64,000 nt of DNA from Enemella evansiae (GCA_017255395.1 JAFKDC010000018.1:58744-122743); one strand, 5' to 3'. Counted from the stretch's first letter, positions 1-9,559 are shown. Notes: a model not told the origin generated them from the sequence alone. Numbers and translations are program-made.

Positions 1-863
1 GCCTCTCCGCCGCTGATCTTGGCGATGTCGTCCTGGTATTTCAGGATCGCGCCCAGGGTGTCGCTGATGACCTGCGGCGACAGGTCCACCACGTCCAGCG
101 CCAGCAGGCACTTCGCCCAGTCGATGGTTTCCGCGACACCGGGCTTCTTGAAGATATCCTCGGTCCGCAGCGCCTGCACGAAGGCGATGATCTGCTTCGA
201 CAGCACCTCGGAGACCGCCGGTTCGCGGGCGTGCAGGATTTCGACCTCGCGGTCGAAGTCGGGGTAGTCGACCCAGTGGTAGAGGCAGCGGCGCTTGAGC
301 GCGTCATGCACCTCGCGCGTGCGGTTCGAGGTCAGGATCACGATCGGCGGTTCGGGCGCCATGATCGTCCCGATCTCCGGGATCGTGACCTGAAAGTCCG
401 AGAGCGCCTCGAGCAGGAAGGCCTCGAAGGGTTCGTCGGTACGGTCGAGCTCGTCGATCAGCAGGATCGGTGCGCCACGCTCGTCCGGGCGCATGGCCTG
501 CAGCAGCGGCCGTTCGATCAGGTAGTCGCGCGAGAACAGCTCCTCCTGCAGGGCGCCCCGGTCGGCGCCGCCGCCCGCCTCGGCGGTGCGGATGGCGATC
601 ATCTGCGCCGGGAAGTTCCACTCGTAGACCGCGCTGGAGGCATCCAGCCCCTCGTAGCATTGCAGCCGGATCAGCCGCCGGTCGAGGCAGAGCGCCAGCG
701 CCTTGGCGATCTCGGTCTTGCCGACTCCGGCCTCGCCTTCGAGGAACAGCGGGCGGCCCAGTTTCAGCGACAGGAAGACCACCGTCGCCAGCGCCCTCCC
801 GCAGACGTAGCCGGTTTCGGCCAGTTTCTCCTGAACCGCGTCGATGGTGGCGGGTATGGTCAT
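1..863 (-). CDS. MoxR-family AAA+ ATPase (3' end outside window)
   Basis: The reading frame starts at ATG 863-861 behind an AGGGGGAG ribosome site and stays open to the window edge, giving 287 residues of an unfinished protein. Near residue 44 it shows a Walker A loop (GEAGVGKTE), and further on a Walker B-like LLIDELDR and a sensor-like ILTSNRTREVHDALKRRC. This is the layout of MoxR AAA+ ATPases, which usually act as chaperones with a von Willebrand factor A (CoxE-like) partner encoded just downstream. Here the partner would lie to the left of the window and cannot be seen. Family assignment is firm; the client protein is unknown. Confidence 0.85.
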   Translation of the reverse strand, partial: MTIPATIDAVQEKLAETGYVCGRALATVVFLSLKLGRPLFLEGEAGVGKTEIAKALALCLDRRLIRLQCYEGLDASSAVYEWNFPAQMIAIRTAEAGGGADRGALQEELFSRDYLIERPLLQAMRPDERGAPILLIDELDRTDEPFEAFLLEALSDFQVTIPEIGTIMAPEPPIVILTSNRTREVHDALKRRCLYHWVDYPDFDREVEILHAREPAVSEVLSKQIIAFVQALRTEDIFKKPGVAETIDWAKCLLALDVVDLSPQVISDTLGAILKYQDDIAKISGGE

Positions 864-958
864 GGCTCCCCCTCTTGTCCTGCCCTTGTAAAGCAAGCGC
901 GCCCGGCCGGGGCAATAGCGCCAAGGTCGCAGATATGCCGACAATCCGCGCGGTCATA

Positions 959-987
959 TTGACGGCGCAGCGGGCCTGCGCCATGAT
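959..987 (+). promoter_or_regulatory. Candidate sigma-70 promoter of the glycan operon
   Basis: TTGACG at 959-964 and CATGAT at 982-987 are separated by 17 bases, a fair match to -35 and -10 hexamers. They lie about 80 bases before the first glycosyltransferase in the gap between two divergent genes. This is a pattern match only. Confidence 0.3.
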
Positions 988-1068
988 TCCGCGCAATACG
1001 CCCGGACGGGGCGACGAAGCAGCAAGGCTCGAGCAGCGATGCCTTTCATCCCAGCGGGGCGCGCCGCC

Positions 1069-2100
1069 ATGCGGATCACCGCCGTGACCTGTGTCAAGAA
1101 CGAAGGCCCCTTCCTGCTGGAGTGGATCGCCTTCAACCGCCTCTTGGGCGTGACCGATTTCCTGTTCTATTCCAACGACTGCACCGACGGCACCGATGCT
1201 CTGCTGGACGCGCTGGCTGCGCGAGGGGGGCTGGTGCACCTGCCCAACCCCGCCAAGGGGCGCAACTACCAGATGGAGGCGCTGAAGGACGCCGCCCGTC
1301 AGCCAGTCGTCCGGGATGCTGACTGGGTCTGGATCGCCGATGTGGACGAGTTCCTCAACATCCATGTGGGCGACCACACGATCCCCGCGCTGATCGCCGT
1401 CTGCGACAACCCGCACGCGATCTCTGTCACCTTCCAGTTCTTCGCCAACGGCGGAGTGGACGCCTTCGAGGACCGCCCGGTGATCGGGCAGTTCACCCGC
1501 TCGCACAACCCGGACCTGTGGTGCGCCGACAGCGCCATAGAGGTCAAGACACTGGTGCGCCGCGACTTTCCGCTGAAGTACTACGGCGCGCACCGGCCCT
1601 TCTTTCGCGAAGGGCTGCCTGCGAAGCGCCAACCGGCCTGGACGGACGGCTCTGGACGGGGTGTGCCGCCGAAGTTTCTGACCGCCGCCAACCCGCGGCG
1701 GATGCGGCGCTTTCCGGCCCCGGGCGCGCGGGTCCACGCGACGCTGAACCACTATGCCCTGCGCTCACTCGACAGCTATATCGTCAAGAACGACCGGGGC
1801 GACGTGAACCGCGAAAACCGCGCCTTCGACGACACCTACTGGCGAGAGCGCAACGATGCGGCCTATGAGGACCGCTCGATCCTGCGCTATATCCCGGCGC
1901 TGACAGAGGCGCTGGCCGCACTGCAGGCCGACCCCGGGATCGCCGCCCTGCATGACGCTTGCTGCAGGGCGCACAAGGCCCGGGCCGAGGCGCTGCGGGC
2001 TCAGCCCGAATACGCCCGGATGGCCGCGCATCTGAAGGCCCTGCCGCCCTATCCGCCCGAGGAATGGGCGCTGATGCAAACCCTCGGCTACGTCGCATGA
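1069..2100 (+). CDS. Glycosyltransferase family 2-like protein (DxDEF type)
   Basis: A protein of 343 residues that begins ITAVTCVKNEG, the nucleotide-sugar-binding start of GT2-like/GT92-like transferases. The metal-binding motif follows near residues 91-95 (DVDEF). Later landmarks shared with its two paralogues in this operon are FEDRPVIGQF and LNHYALRSLDSYIVK. There is no signal peptide or membrane segment, so it probably works in the cytoplasm. An upstream in-frame ATG at 1039 exists, but the paralogue at 6227 starts exactly at the matching xRIT, so 1069 is preferred. Its stop overlaps the next start (ATGA). The sugar and acceptor are unknown. Confidence 0.8.
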   Translation: MRITAVTCVKNEGPFLLEWIAFNRLLGVTDFLFYSNDCTDGTDALLDALAARGGLVHLPNPAKGRNYQMEALKDAARQPVVRDADWVWIADVDEFLNIHVGDHTIPALIAVCDNPHAISVTFQFFANGGVDAFEDRPVIGQFTRSHNPDLWCADSAIEVKTLVRRDFPLKYYGAHRPFFREGLPAKRQPAWTDGSGRGVPPKFLTAANPRRMRRFPAPGARVHATLNHYALRSLDSYIVKNDRGDVNRENRAFDDTYWRERNDAAYEDRSILRYIPALTEALAALQADPGIAALHDACCRAHKARAEALRAQPEYARMAAHLKALPPYPPEEWALMQTLGYVA

Positions 2101-2726
2101 GCGGGGTCAAGCTGGTCAACCTCGGGCTGCCGAAGTCCGGCACCACGACGCTGGCGCAGGCCCTCGACCGTGCGGGATGGGTCGCCGCCGACCACAAGGT
2201 GCGGCGCATTCATACGCGCGCGGTGGGCCTTGGCGGCACCTTCATCGGCAAACAGCTGTATGACGCCTATTTCGCCGGGGGCGATCCCTTTGCCGTGCTC
2301 GACGACCTGTACGACGCCCTGACAGAGGTGAGCGTGCTGAAGGGCACGCTGTCGCTCTGGCCGCAGTGCGATTACGCCATACTTCGGGCGATGCGGCAGG
2401 CCCGGCCCGGGATGTTGTACGTGGCGACCTGGCGCCCGCCCGCCGATATCTCGGACAGCATGCGGCGCTGGACCAACCTTGGCAGCGACCGTCTGCCCTT
2501 GGGCGCGGTGCCCGGCCTGCCCTATGGCTATGGAGAGACCGACGACCAGCGCATCCGCTGGATCGAAGGCCATTACGCCATGCTTGACGCGCTTTTTGCC
2601 GACGACCCGCATTTCCTGCGCCTCGACGTGCGCGCGCCCGACGCCGCCGACCGGCTGGCCGCCCATATCGGGCGCCCGGTGCCGTGGTGGGGTCAGGCGA
2701 ACCGCAACCCCGACGGCGTCGCCTGA
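2097..2726 (+). CDS. Small sulfotransferase-family protein
   Basis: This 209-residue protein opens with NLGLPKSGTTTL (Lys13), the 5'-phosphosulfate loop of PAPS-dependent sulfotransferases. A second region, around WRPPADISDSMRRWTN, resembles the 3'-phosphate-binding strand and helix with its Arg/Ser pair. It is short for the family, which is typical of bacterial carbohydrate sulfotransferases. It starts inside the stop codon of the preceding glycosyltransferase and ends inside the start of the next gene, so the three are translationally coupled. By context it may transfer sulfate to the glycan made by the neighbouring transferases. That role is inference. Confidence 0.75.
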   Translation: MSGVKLVNLGLPKSGTTTLAQALDRAGWVAADHKVRRIHTRAVGLGGTFIGKQLYDAYFAGGDPFAVLDDLYDALTEVSVLKGTLSLWPQCDYAILRAMRQARPGMLYVATWRPPADISDSMRRWTNLGSDRLPLGAVPGLPYGYGETDDQRIRWIEGHYAMLDALFADDPHFLRLDVRAPDAADRLAAHIGRPVPWWGQANRNPDGVA

Positions 2727-5311
2727 TGCGGATTTCGTTGCACATCGGACCGGATGCGGCCTCGGGCGACCGGATTGCCCGCATCCTCGCGGCCAAGCGC
2801 GACCAACTGGCCAGCAAGGGTGTGCTGTTTGCCCGCGCACCCGGTGCCCGCAACCACACGCGGCTTTTCATGGCCTGCTCGGACCCCGGCGCCGTGGACA
2901 GCCTGCGCTTCAACCGGGGCTTCATCGACCCCGCGAAACAGGCCCAGCTTTACGACGAGCTCGCCCGCGATCTGGCCGCCGAGGTGGCGCGCGACAGGCC
3001 CGATCACCTGATCCTCTGCGCCCACCAGCTTGGCTGCGCGTTGACCGCGCCCTCGGAACTAAAGCGGCTGCGCGCCCTGCTGTGGCCCCTGTCGCGCGAC
3101 ATCCGGGTCGTCGCCCATGTGCAGGACCCCGCGCGGATGGTGCTGCGCCGCTATCATGCGCAATTGCTGGAGGGGCGGGCCACCCCGCTGACGCTGGACC
3201 TTCAGACGCTGGCGCAACCGGATTACCGCGCCGCCGCGCTGGCCACCCGTCCCGCCCCGGACCCGCAGGCCGGGCTGTTTCCCGAGGTTCAGGGCGCCGC
3301 CTTCTGGATCGACCTGATGGGCCTGCAACGGGCGTGGCAAAGCGTCTTCGGCGCCTTCGACCTGCACAGCATCGACGAGGATGAACTGTACGGCGCGGCG
3401 GGGACAGAGGCGCTGCGCCGCGCCTTCGACCTGCCCGCGCCCATCGGCAAGGCAGAGCCAGAGGCGCCGCCCGCCGCGCCCTCTGCCGCCTGGCAGACCC
3501 GCTGCCGGCTGTTCAACGAGGCGGCGCTGCGCCTGCTGGCCCGGCGCGAGACGGTGCTGCCTCGCCAGCTTTGGCGCAAGCTGCTGGCAGAGATGAAGGT
3601 GCCGGGCGACCCGATCGACCCGGGCAGCCTCTTCGCGCTCTCAGACCGTTTCGCCGGGGACATCGCTGCGCTTTGCGCGCGCCACCCCGGCCTCGATACC
3701 GCGCAGATGGCGCCCGCCCCAAGGGCCGAGCCCTGGCAGGAGGCCGACCCGACGCGGGGCTTTCGCGCCACCCAGTACCTTGCCGCCTTCCACTGGCGCA
3801 TCCGGCAGGCCACCAAGGAGCACTTGGCAGAGCGTGCCCGTGACCTTGCTCGTCTTGCTCAGACCGGGCGCGCCGACGCGCCGACGCCCGCCGGACCCGC
3901 GCAGGACCCGCAATGCGCGACCGCCCCAAAGGCCACGGCCCTTGCCTCCACCGGCGACGACAGATCAGAGGCCCCGCCCCCCTCGGGCCGCTACGCCAAG
4001 GCGCTGCTGGAACAGGCCCCGCTTGCAGGCCATGCGCCTGCGCCCAAGGCCTCCCCGGACAGGGCGCAAGACGAACCCGGCGAAACGGGTATCGCCCCGC
4101 CGCCAGCGACCGACATCGACCCGCTGCTGTCCCCCGAGGCGCGGCGCGTGATGCCGCCGCTGGCCAAGCAGAACTTTGCCCGGCTGCAAGGCTCGCGCTT
4201 CGCGCCGCACAACCGGCTTGGCACGGTGAACGAGGACGACCGCGCCGCGCCCTACACCCCCGTGCCGCCGCGCGCGCTGCCCGAGGGCAGCAGCGGCAAT
4301 GTCATCCTCGCCTGCATGAAGAACGAAGGCCCCTATATCCTCGAATGGGTGGCCTATCACCGTGCCGTGGGCTTCGACGATTTCCTCGTCTACACCAACG
4401 GCTGCGAGGACGGCACGGCACAGATCCTCGACCGGCTTCAGGCGCTTGGGGTTCTGCAACACCGCGATAACGACGACTGGCAAGGCAAGTCTCCGCAGAC
4501 CCACGCGCTGGACCGGGCGCTCTCGGAGCCTGTGATCCGCGAGGCCGACTGGATCGCCCACATCGACGTCGATGAATTCGTCAACATCCGCTGCGGCAAC
4601 GGCACGCTGGCGGATGTCTTCGCCACGGTGCCGGAGGCCACGAACATCGCGATGACATGGCGTCTGTTCGGCCACAACGGCGTGACCGCTTTCGAAGACC
4701 GCCCGGTGATCGCGCAATTCGACACCTGCGCCCCCAGCTTCTGCCCCAAGCCGCACACCGCCTGGGGGTTCAAGACGCTGTTCCGCAACATCGGCGCCTA
4801 TGGCAAGCTGTCCTGCCACCGACCCAACAAGCTGTCCGAGACCTTCGAGAGCCGCGTGAAATGGGTCAACGGCTCGGGCCGCGACATGACCCGCGAGGCG
4901 GCGAAGAACGGCTGGCGGAACTCCAAGAAGACCATCGGCTACGACATGGTGCAGCTGAACCACTACGCGCTGCGCTCTGCCGACAGCTTTCTGGTCAAGC
5001 GCCAGCGCGGTCGCGCCCTGCACGTCGACCGCAGCATCGGGCTGAACTACTGGGTCCGCATGGACTGGTCCGTCCACCGCGATCTGACGATCCAGCGCAA
5101 CCTGCCGCGCCTGCGGGCCGAGATGGACCGCCTGCTTGCCGATCCGGTGCTGGCCGAATGGCACGGCAAGGCCTGCGACTGGCACCGCGCCAAGGCCGAT
5201 GAACTGCGCGCCATCCCCGAGTTCGCTGAGCTTTACGATCAGGCGCTGGCGCTGAAACTGACAGAGACAGAGCGCGTGGCCTATGCCCTCGCCCTCGACA
5301 TGGAGAGCTGA
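2726..5311 (+). CDS. Fusion: degenerate sulfotransferase-like domain plus DxDEF glycosyltransferase
   Basis: The start ATG overlaps the previous stop (TGATG), giving 861 residues. Residues 1 to about 230 follow the order of a sulfotransferase (ISLHIGP start, ILCAHQL strand, RVVAHVQDP and RRYHAQLLEG region), but the usual KTGTT loop is replaced by PDAASGD, so PAPS binding is doubtful. Residues about 400-500 are a low-complexity Ala/Pro-rich linker. From about residue 530 a complete GT2-like domain begins (VILACMKNEGPYILEW) with metal motif DVDEF at 614-618, closely related to the single-domain paralogues at 1069 and 6227. The linker has strong Pro/Ala bias but no stop or frame break. It probably joins a binding or pseudo-enzyme module to a transferase. 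Confidence 0.75.
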   Translation: MRISLHIGPDAASGDRIARILAAKRDQLASKGVLFARAPGARNHTRLFMACSDPGAVDSLRFNRGFIDPAKQAQLYDELARDLAAEVARDRPDHLILCAHQLGCALTAPSELKRLRALLWPLSRDIRVVAHVQDPARMVLRRYHAQLLEGRATPLTLDLQTLAQPDYRAAALATRPAPDPQAGLFPEVQGAAFWIDLMGLQRAWQSVFGAFDLHSIDEDELYGAAGTEALRRAFDLPAPIGKAEPEAPPAAPSAAWQTRCRLFNEAALRLLARRETVLPRQLWRKLLAEMKVPGDPIDPGSLFALSDRFAGDIAALCARHPGLDTAQMAPAPRAEPWQEADPTRGFRATQYLAAFHWRIRQATKEHLAERARDLARLAQTGRADAPTPAGPAQDPQCATAPKATALASTGDDRSEAPPPSGRYAKALLEQAPLAGHAPAPKASPDRAQDEPGETGIAPPPATDIDPLLSPEARRVMPPLAKQNFARLQGSRFAPHNRLGTVNEDDRAAPYTPVPPRALPEGSSGNVILACMKNEGPYILEWVAYHRAVGFDDFLVYTNGCEDGTAQILDRLQALGVLQHRDNDDWQGKSPQTHALDRALSEPVIREADWIAHIDVDEFVNIRCGNGTLADVFATVPEATNIAMTWRLFGHNGVTAFEDRPVIAQFDTCAPSFCPKPHTAWGFKTLFRNIGAYGKLSCHRPNKLSETFESRVKWVNGSGRDMTREAAKNGWRNSKKTIGYDMVQLNHYALRSADSFLVKRQRGRALHVDRSIGLNYWVRMDWSVHRDLTIQRNLPRLRAEMDRLLADPVLAEWHGKACDWHRAKADELRAIPEFAELYDQALALKLTETERVAYALALDMES

Positions 5312-5312
5312 A

Positions 5313-6224
5313 ATGGCCAGACCCGAGACGGACGGCACCGAGGTCGCGGCCACCCAAACGGCGGACCATGCGTCGGCGACATCCGACCCCGCATTCACCC
5401 GGAGGCCGGAACCCGGAGAGGGCACCGAAACGGCAGAGACCCGGTCCGCAGGTCCTGCAACGCCGCCCGCGACGGCAAAGCCCGCAAAGACGGAATCCGG
5501 GACGGCTGGCGTGGAAACCGGGGCGCCCAAGTCCGACGCCCCCGCCCGCAATCCCTTCCTGATCTCGCGCGGCATGAAGATCCCCAAGCACCCGGACCTG
5601 ACCCGGGGCCGCGTGCGCGGCGCGCTGAAACAGGGCACCTACGAGCGCAAGGAATGCGACGCCGTCCTGCGCGTGGTCCGCCCGGGCGACCGCGTGCTCG
5701 AACTGGGCGGCGGCATCGGCTACATGTCGACGTTGCTTTCGGTCAAGGCGGGCGCGGCCCATGTCACCAGCTACGAGGCCAACCCCGCCCTGATCCCCTA
5801 CATCCGCTCGGTCCACGCCGCCAATGGCGTGACCAACGTCGACCTGCGCAACGCGCTTTTGTCGCCAGAGGCGGGCGCCCCGGTGCCCTTCTACATCCGC
5901 CGCAACTTCCTCGCCTCGTCCATGGACCCCTCGACCGAAAAGGACGCCATCACGCAGGAGGTCGCGATAGACCGCCACGCCCTCGCCCCGGTTCTGTCAG
6001 AGGTGCAACCCGACGTGCTGGTCTGCGACATCGAGGGCGCCGAGGCCACGCTTCTGCCCGCCGGAGACTGGTCCGGCCTGCGCGCCGCCGTGATCGAATT
6101 GCACCCGCAATGGATCGGCCAGAGCGGCGTTCAGGCGGTCTTCGACGCCATGATGCGGGCGGGGCTGACCTACTTCCCCAAGGCGTCAGAGGCCAAGGTC
6201 GTGACCTTCCTGAAAGGCTGGTAG
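5313..6224 (+). CDS. FkbM-family SAM-dependent methyltransferase
   Basis: The first ~85 of 303 residues are a Thr/Ala/Pro-rich unstructured tail resembling the linker of the preceding protein. The catalytic part follows: VLELGGGIGYMS near residue 130 is the SAM-binding glycine motif, then SYEANPAL, and VCDIEGAEATLL is the characteristic FkbM acidic strand. FkbM enzymes O-methylate sugars or polyketides. In this operon, sugar O-methylation of the same glycan is the likely role. The gene begins one base after the upstream stop and is followed two bases later by another transferase. Family is firm, substrate unknown. Confidence 0.85.
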   Translation: MARPETDGTEVAATQTADHASATSDPAFTRRPEPGEGTETAETRSAGPATPPATAKPAKTESGTAGVETGAPKSDAPARNPFLISRGMKIPKHPDLTRGRVRGALKQGTYERKECDAVLRVVRPGDRVLELGGGIGYMSTLLSVKAGAAHVTSYEANPALIPYIRSVHAANGVTNVDLRNALLSPEAGAPVPFYIRRNFLASSMDPSTEKDAITQEVAIDRHALAPVLSEVQPDVLVCDIEGAEATLLPAGDWSGLRAAVIELHPQWIGQSGVQAVFDAMMRAGLTYFPKASEAKVVTFLKGW

Positions 6225-6226
6225 GC

Positions 6227-7261
6227 GTGCGCATCACCGCCATCCTCTGCGTGCGCAACGAAGGCGCCTTCCTGCTCGACTGGCTGGCGCATAACCTCGC
6301 CTGCGGCGTGACGCATGTGGTGGCCCTGTCGAACGACTGTCAGGACGGCACCGATGCGATGCTTGACCGGCTTTCCGAGGTCGCGCCGGTGACGCATATC
6401 CGCAACGGCGGCCCCTACGACAAGGGCGGCATCCAGTTCACCGGCCTGAAGCACGCCGCCCGGGCCGAGGCCGTCCGCCAGGCCGACTGGCTGCTGCCGC
6501 TGGACATCGACGAATTCGTCAACGTCCATGTGGGCGACCGCAGCCTGCCCGCGCTGATCGCGACCCTGCCCGAGGCCACGGCCATCACCCTGACCTGGCG
6601 GCTGTTCGGCAATGCGGGCGTGCAGCGCTACGAAGACATCCCCGTCCCGCAACAATTCACCCGCGCCGCGCCCGAGGTGATGTTCTGGCCGTGGCGTGCC
6701 TCGATGTTCAAGACGCTCTACCGCAACGATGGCACCTACCGCCGACCCGGCGTGCACCGCCCGCGCGGTCCGGTGCCAGAGCGCCTCGGGCAGGCCCGCT
6801 GGTTCGACGGGCATGGCCGCGCGCTGGACGAGAGCTTTCGCACCAAGCGCCTGTTCTCCCCCTACGGGCGCCGCAACTTCGGCCTCGCGCAGCTGAACCA
6901 CTATCCGCTGGGCGCCATGGAAAGCTATGTGCTCAAGGCCGACCGGGGCCGTGCCGTCCACAGCGGCGACCTCCTGGGCATGGACTACTGGGTCGAGCGC
7001 AACTGGTGTTGCGCCGAGGACCGGACCATCCTCGCCCTGCAAGGGACCGCCGCGCACCGCGCGACCCTTGCCGCCGATCCGCGCCTCTCGGCCCTGCATG
7101 AGGCGGCCGTGACATGGCGCCACGACCGCTTCGCCACGCTGATGCGCCAAGAGCCGTTCCGCACCCTCTATGCCCGCCTGATGATGGCGCCGCCCTCCGT
7201 GCCGATCCCCCGGGACCGGGCCGCGGAGTTCGCCAACCATGCTCTGCGCGGACACAATTAA
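6227..7261 (+). CDS. Glycosyltransferase family 2-like protein (third DxDEF paralogue)
   Basis: The frame opens at GTG 6227, two bases after the methyltransferase stop, giving 344 residues that begin RITAILCVRNEGAF. The metal motif DIDEF sits at residues 93-97, followed by the family landmarks LTWRLFGNAGV, FKTLYRN and LNHYPLGAMESYVLK. It aligns along its whole length with the protein at 1069 and with the C-terminal half of the fusion protein, so the operon has three related transferases, perhaps each adding a different residue. No earlier start is possible without deep overlap with the methyltransferase. Confidence 0.8.
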   Translation: MRITAILCVRNEGAFLLDWLAHNLACGVTHVVALSNDCQDGTDAMLDRLSEVAPVTHIRNGGPYDKGGIQFTGLKHAARAEAVRQADWLLPLDIDEFVNVHVGDRSLPALIATLPEATAITLTWRLFGNAGVQRYEDIPVPQQFTRAAPEVMFWPWRASMFKTLYRNDGTYRRPGVHRPRGPVPERLGQARWFDGHGRALDESFRTKRLFSPYGRRNFGLAQLNHYPLGAMESYVLKADRGRAVHSGDLLGMDYWVERNWCCAEDRTILALQGTAAHRATLAADPRLSALHEAAVTWRHDRFATLMRQEPFRTLYARLMMAPPSVPIPRDRAAEFANHALRGHN

Positions 7262-7354
7262 CCAAGAATTTCCACGCCTGAACCACAATTCCGCCCAATC
7301 CCGGGGGCATTGTTTCCCGCAAACCCCGCCTTCTGGGGGGAAAGGGCACCGGGC

Positions 7355-8281
7355 ATGACAGCGCAGGAAAACCGCTTCGCACCAGACCTCAGCACGCTCT
7401 CGCGCAGCGAATGGCTGACCGCGCTGCGGCGCATCGGCGAGGAGTTCGGCTTTGCCGAATCCCTCGGCAAGAAACACGCGGGCATCTTCGTCGAAGAAGG
7501 CGACACGCTGCTCGTCAGCTTCGAAAGCATGGGTGCGATCGAAACCCTCTCCGACACCCGCACGCCGCTGGGCTTCGACATGGTGGGCACGCGCGGCTGG
7601 TCCTCGCTGTCGCTTCTCAGCCGGGGCGACACATGGTTCCGCGATCCGGAACTCTATGCCTTCTTCGACCAGCTTCTGGACGACGGCTTCTTCGACGAAT
7701 TCGAAACGGTGATCTTCTACGGCGCGGGCCCGGCGGGCTACGCGGCGGGCGCCTATTCGGTGGCGGCACCGGGCGCGCGAGTGATGATGCTGCAACCGCA
7801 GGCCACGCTGGACCCGCGGATGACGGAATGGGACGACCGCTTTACCGAGATGCGGCGCCAGAGCTTCACCGACCGCTACGGCTACGCCCCCGACATGCTC
7901 GAGGCGGCGCAGCAGGGCTACGTGCTTTACGACCCGCGCGAAAGACTGGATTCCATGCACGCGGCGCTCTTCGCGCGACCCAACGTGACGCGCCTTCGGA
8001 TGCCCTTCATGGGCACCGCCCTGCAGGCCGACCTCAGGACACTGGACCTGCTGCCCTCGCTTCTGACCGCCGTCGCCGAGGACCGCCTGACCACCGAAAC
8101 CTTCGCTCGCGCCCTGCGCGCGCGCCGCGACCACCCGCCCTACCTGCGCAGACTTCTGGCCCGCCTCGACGCCGAGGGGCGCAAGGGGCTGGCCCGCAGC
8201 CTCTGCCGGAACGTGGTCGCCCGGATGGAAGCCCCCCGCTTCCGCCGCCGCCTTGCCCAGCTTGAAGCGCCGGAAGACTGA
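7355..8281 (+). CDS. Conserved hypothetical protein, alpha/beta-hydrolase-like core
   Basis: The protein has 308 residues. A central segment, VIFYGAGPAGYAAGAYSVAAPGA, has the strand-turn-helix of an alpha/beta-hydrolase nucleophile elbow, but the usual serine is absent (GAGPAG), and it is followed by MMLQPQATLDPRMTEWDDRF. Homologues that I recall in Rhodobacterales are sometimes labelled phosphoadenosine phosphosulfate reductase, but I see no PAPS reductase motif and do not endorse that name. It lies about 90 bases after the glycan operon and before pyrC. A link with sulfated glycan metabolism is possible but unproven. Confidence 0.6.
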   Translation: MTAQENRFAPDLSTLSRSEWLTALRRIGEEFGFAESLGKKHAGIFVEEGDTLLVSFESMGAIETLSDTRTPLGFDMVGTRGWSSLSLLSRGDTWFRDPELYAFFDQLLDDGFFDEFETVIFYGAGPAGYAAGAYSVAAPGARVMMLQPQATLDPRMTEWDDRFTEMRRQSFTDRYGYAPDMLEAAQQGYVLYDPRERLDSMHAALFARPNVTRLRMPFMGTALQADLRTLDLLPSLLTAVAEDRLTTETFARALRARRDHPPYLRRLLARLDAEGRKGLARSLCRNVVARMEAPRFRRRLAQLEAPED

Positions 8282-8521
8282 GCCGCCGCCCGGCTTCTTT
8301 GGCCTTGGAATACCCTCGGGGGCACCGCAGACGCGGCCCTCCGACGCCACCACAGACGATGCCTGTCCCGGCACCGCCCAACCAGTCAGGGCAGCTGCCG
8401 CACAGTGCGCCCTGACACCCGCAAAGCACAGCCGTCAGCCTCCGCGCAACAGCGCGCCCCCCGCCGCCGCAGCGCTCCCACCCTCTGGCGCGCCGCCCCC
8501 CCGCATGCTAACGCGGCGGCC

Positions 8522-9559
8522 ATGACCCAGATCACGATCCGCCGCCCCGACGACTGGCACCTGCACCTGCGCGACGGCGCCATGTTGCGGGCTGTCGCCC
8601 CCGAAAGCGCCCGCCACTTCGGCCGCGCGATCATCATGCCGAACCTCGTGCCGCCGGTTGTCACCGGCGATCAGGCCGCCGCCTACCGCGACCGCATCCT
8701 TGCCGCGCTCCCGGAGGGCAGCGCCTTCAAGCCGCTGATGACGCTCTACCTGACAGAGACGACGGACCCCGACGACCTGGCCCGTGCCCATGGCGACGGG
8801 CTGATCACGGCGGTCAAGCTCTACCCCGCCGGCGCAACCACCAACTCCGCCTCGGGCGTGCGCGACTTCGACCGGGTACGCCCGGTGCTGGAGCGCATGG
8901 CAGAGATCGGCTGCCCGCTCTGCGTGCACGGCGAGGTCGTGGACGCCGACATCGACATCTTCGATCGCGAGGCGGTCTTCATTGACCGCGTCCTCGATCC
9001 GATCCGCCGCGCCACACCCGGCCTGAAGGTGGTGATGGAGCATATCACCACCGCGCAGGGCGCCGATTACGCGCGCGCGGGCGGCGACACGCTGGGCGCG
9101 ACGATCACCACGCATCACCTCGTGATCAACCGCAACGCCATCCTCGTCGGCGGGATCAAGCCGCATTATTACTGCCTTCCCGTCGCCAAGCGCGAGGAAC
9201 ACCGCCTGGCGCTGCGCGCCGCCGCGACTTCGGGCGATCCCTCCTTCTTCCTCGGCACCGACTCGGCCCCGCATGTCGATCCGCTGAAGGAAAGCGCCTG
9301 CGGCTGCGCCGGTTGCTTCACCGCGACCAACACCCTGTCGATCCTCGCCGAGGTCTTCGAACAGGAGGGCGCGCTCGACCGGCTGGAGGCCTTCACCTCC
9401 CTCAACGGCCCGCGCTTCTACGGCCTGCCCGCGGCCGAGGACCGCGTGACCCTGACGAAGGGCGCGCCCGTCGCCTACCCCGCGAAGATCGACACGGCGG
9501 ATGGTGCCGTGACCGTCTTCGACCCGATGATGCCGCTGCACTGGCACGTCACGCCCTGA
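8522..9559 (+). CDS. pyrC: Dihydroorotase PyrC
   Basis: This enzyme cyclises carbamoyl-aspartate to dihydroorotate in pyrimidine synthesis. The 345-residue length fits the class II (E. coli PyrC-like) type. Metal ligands are visible: DWHLHLRD gives His13 and His15, [10 protein letters not shown] gives the lysine expected to be carbamylated (Lys99), VHGEV and EHITT give further ligands, and GTDSAPH the catalytic aspartate. The start was set at the ATG just before TQITI, as in the family; the frame is open upstream but codes for nothing family-like. No strong ribosome site is visible. pyrE follows after 139 bases. Confidence 0.95.
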   Translation: MTQITIRRPDDWHLHLRDGAMLRAVAPESARHFGRAIIMPNLVPPVVTGDQAAAYRDRILAALPEGSAFKPLMTLYLTETTDPDDLARAHGDGLITAVKLYPAGATTNSASGVRDFDRVRPVLERMAEIGCPLCVHGEVVDADIDIFDREAVFIDRVLDPIRRATPGLKVVMEHITTAQGADYARAGGDTLGATITTHHLVINRNAILVGGIKPHYYCLPVAKREEHRLALRAAATSGDPSFFLGTDSAPHVDPLKESACGCAGCFTATNTLSILAEVFEQEGALDRLEAFTSLNGPRFYGLPAAEDRVTLTKGAPVAYPAKIDTADGAVTVFDPMMPLHWHVTP

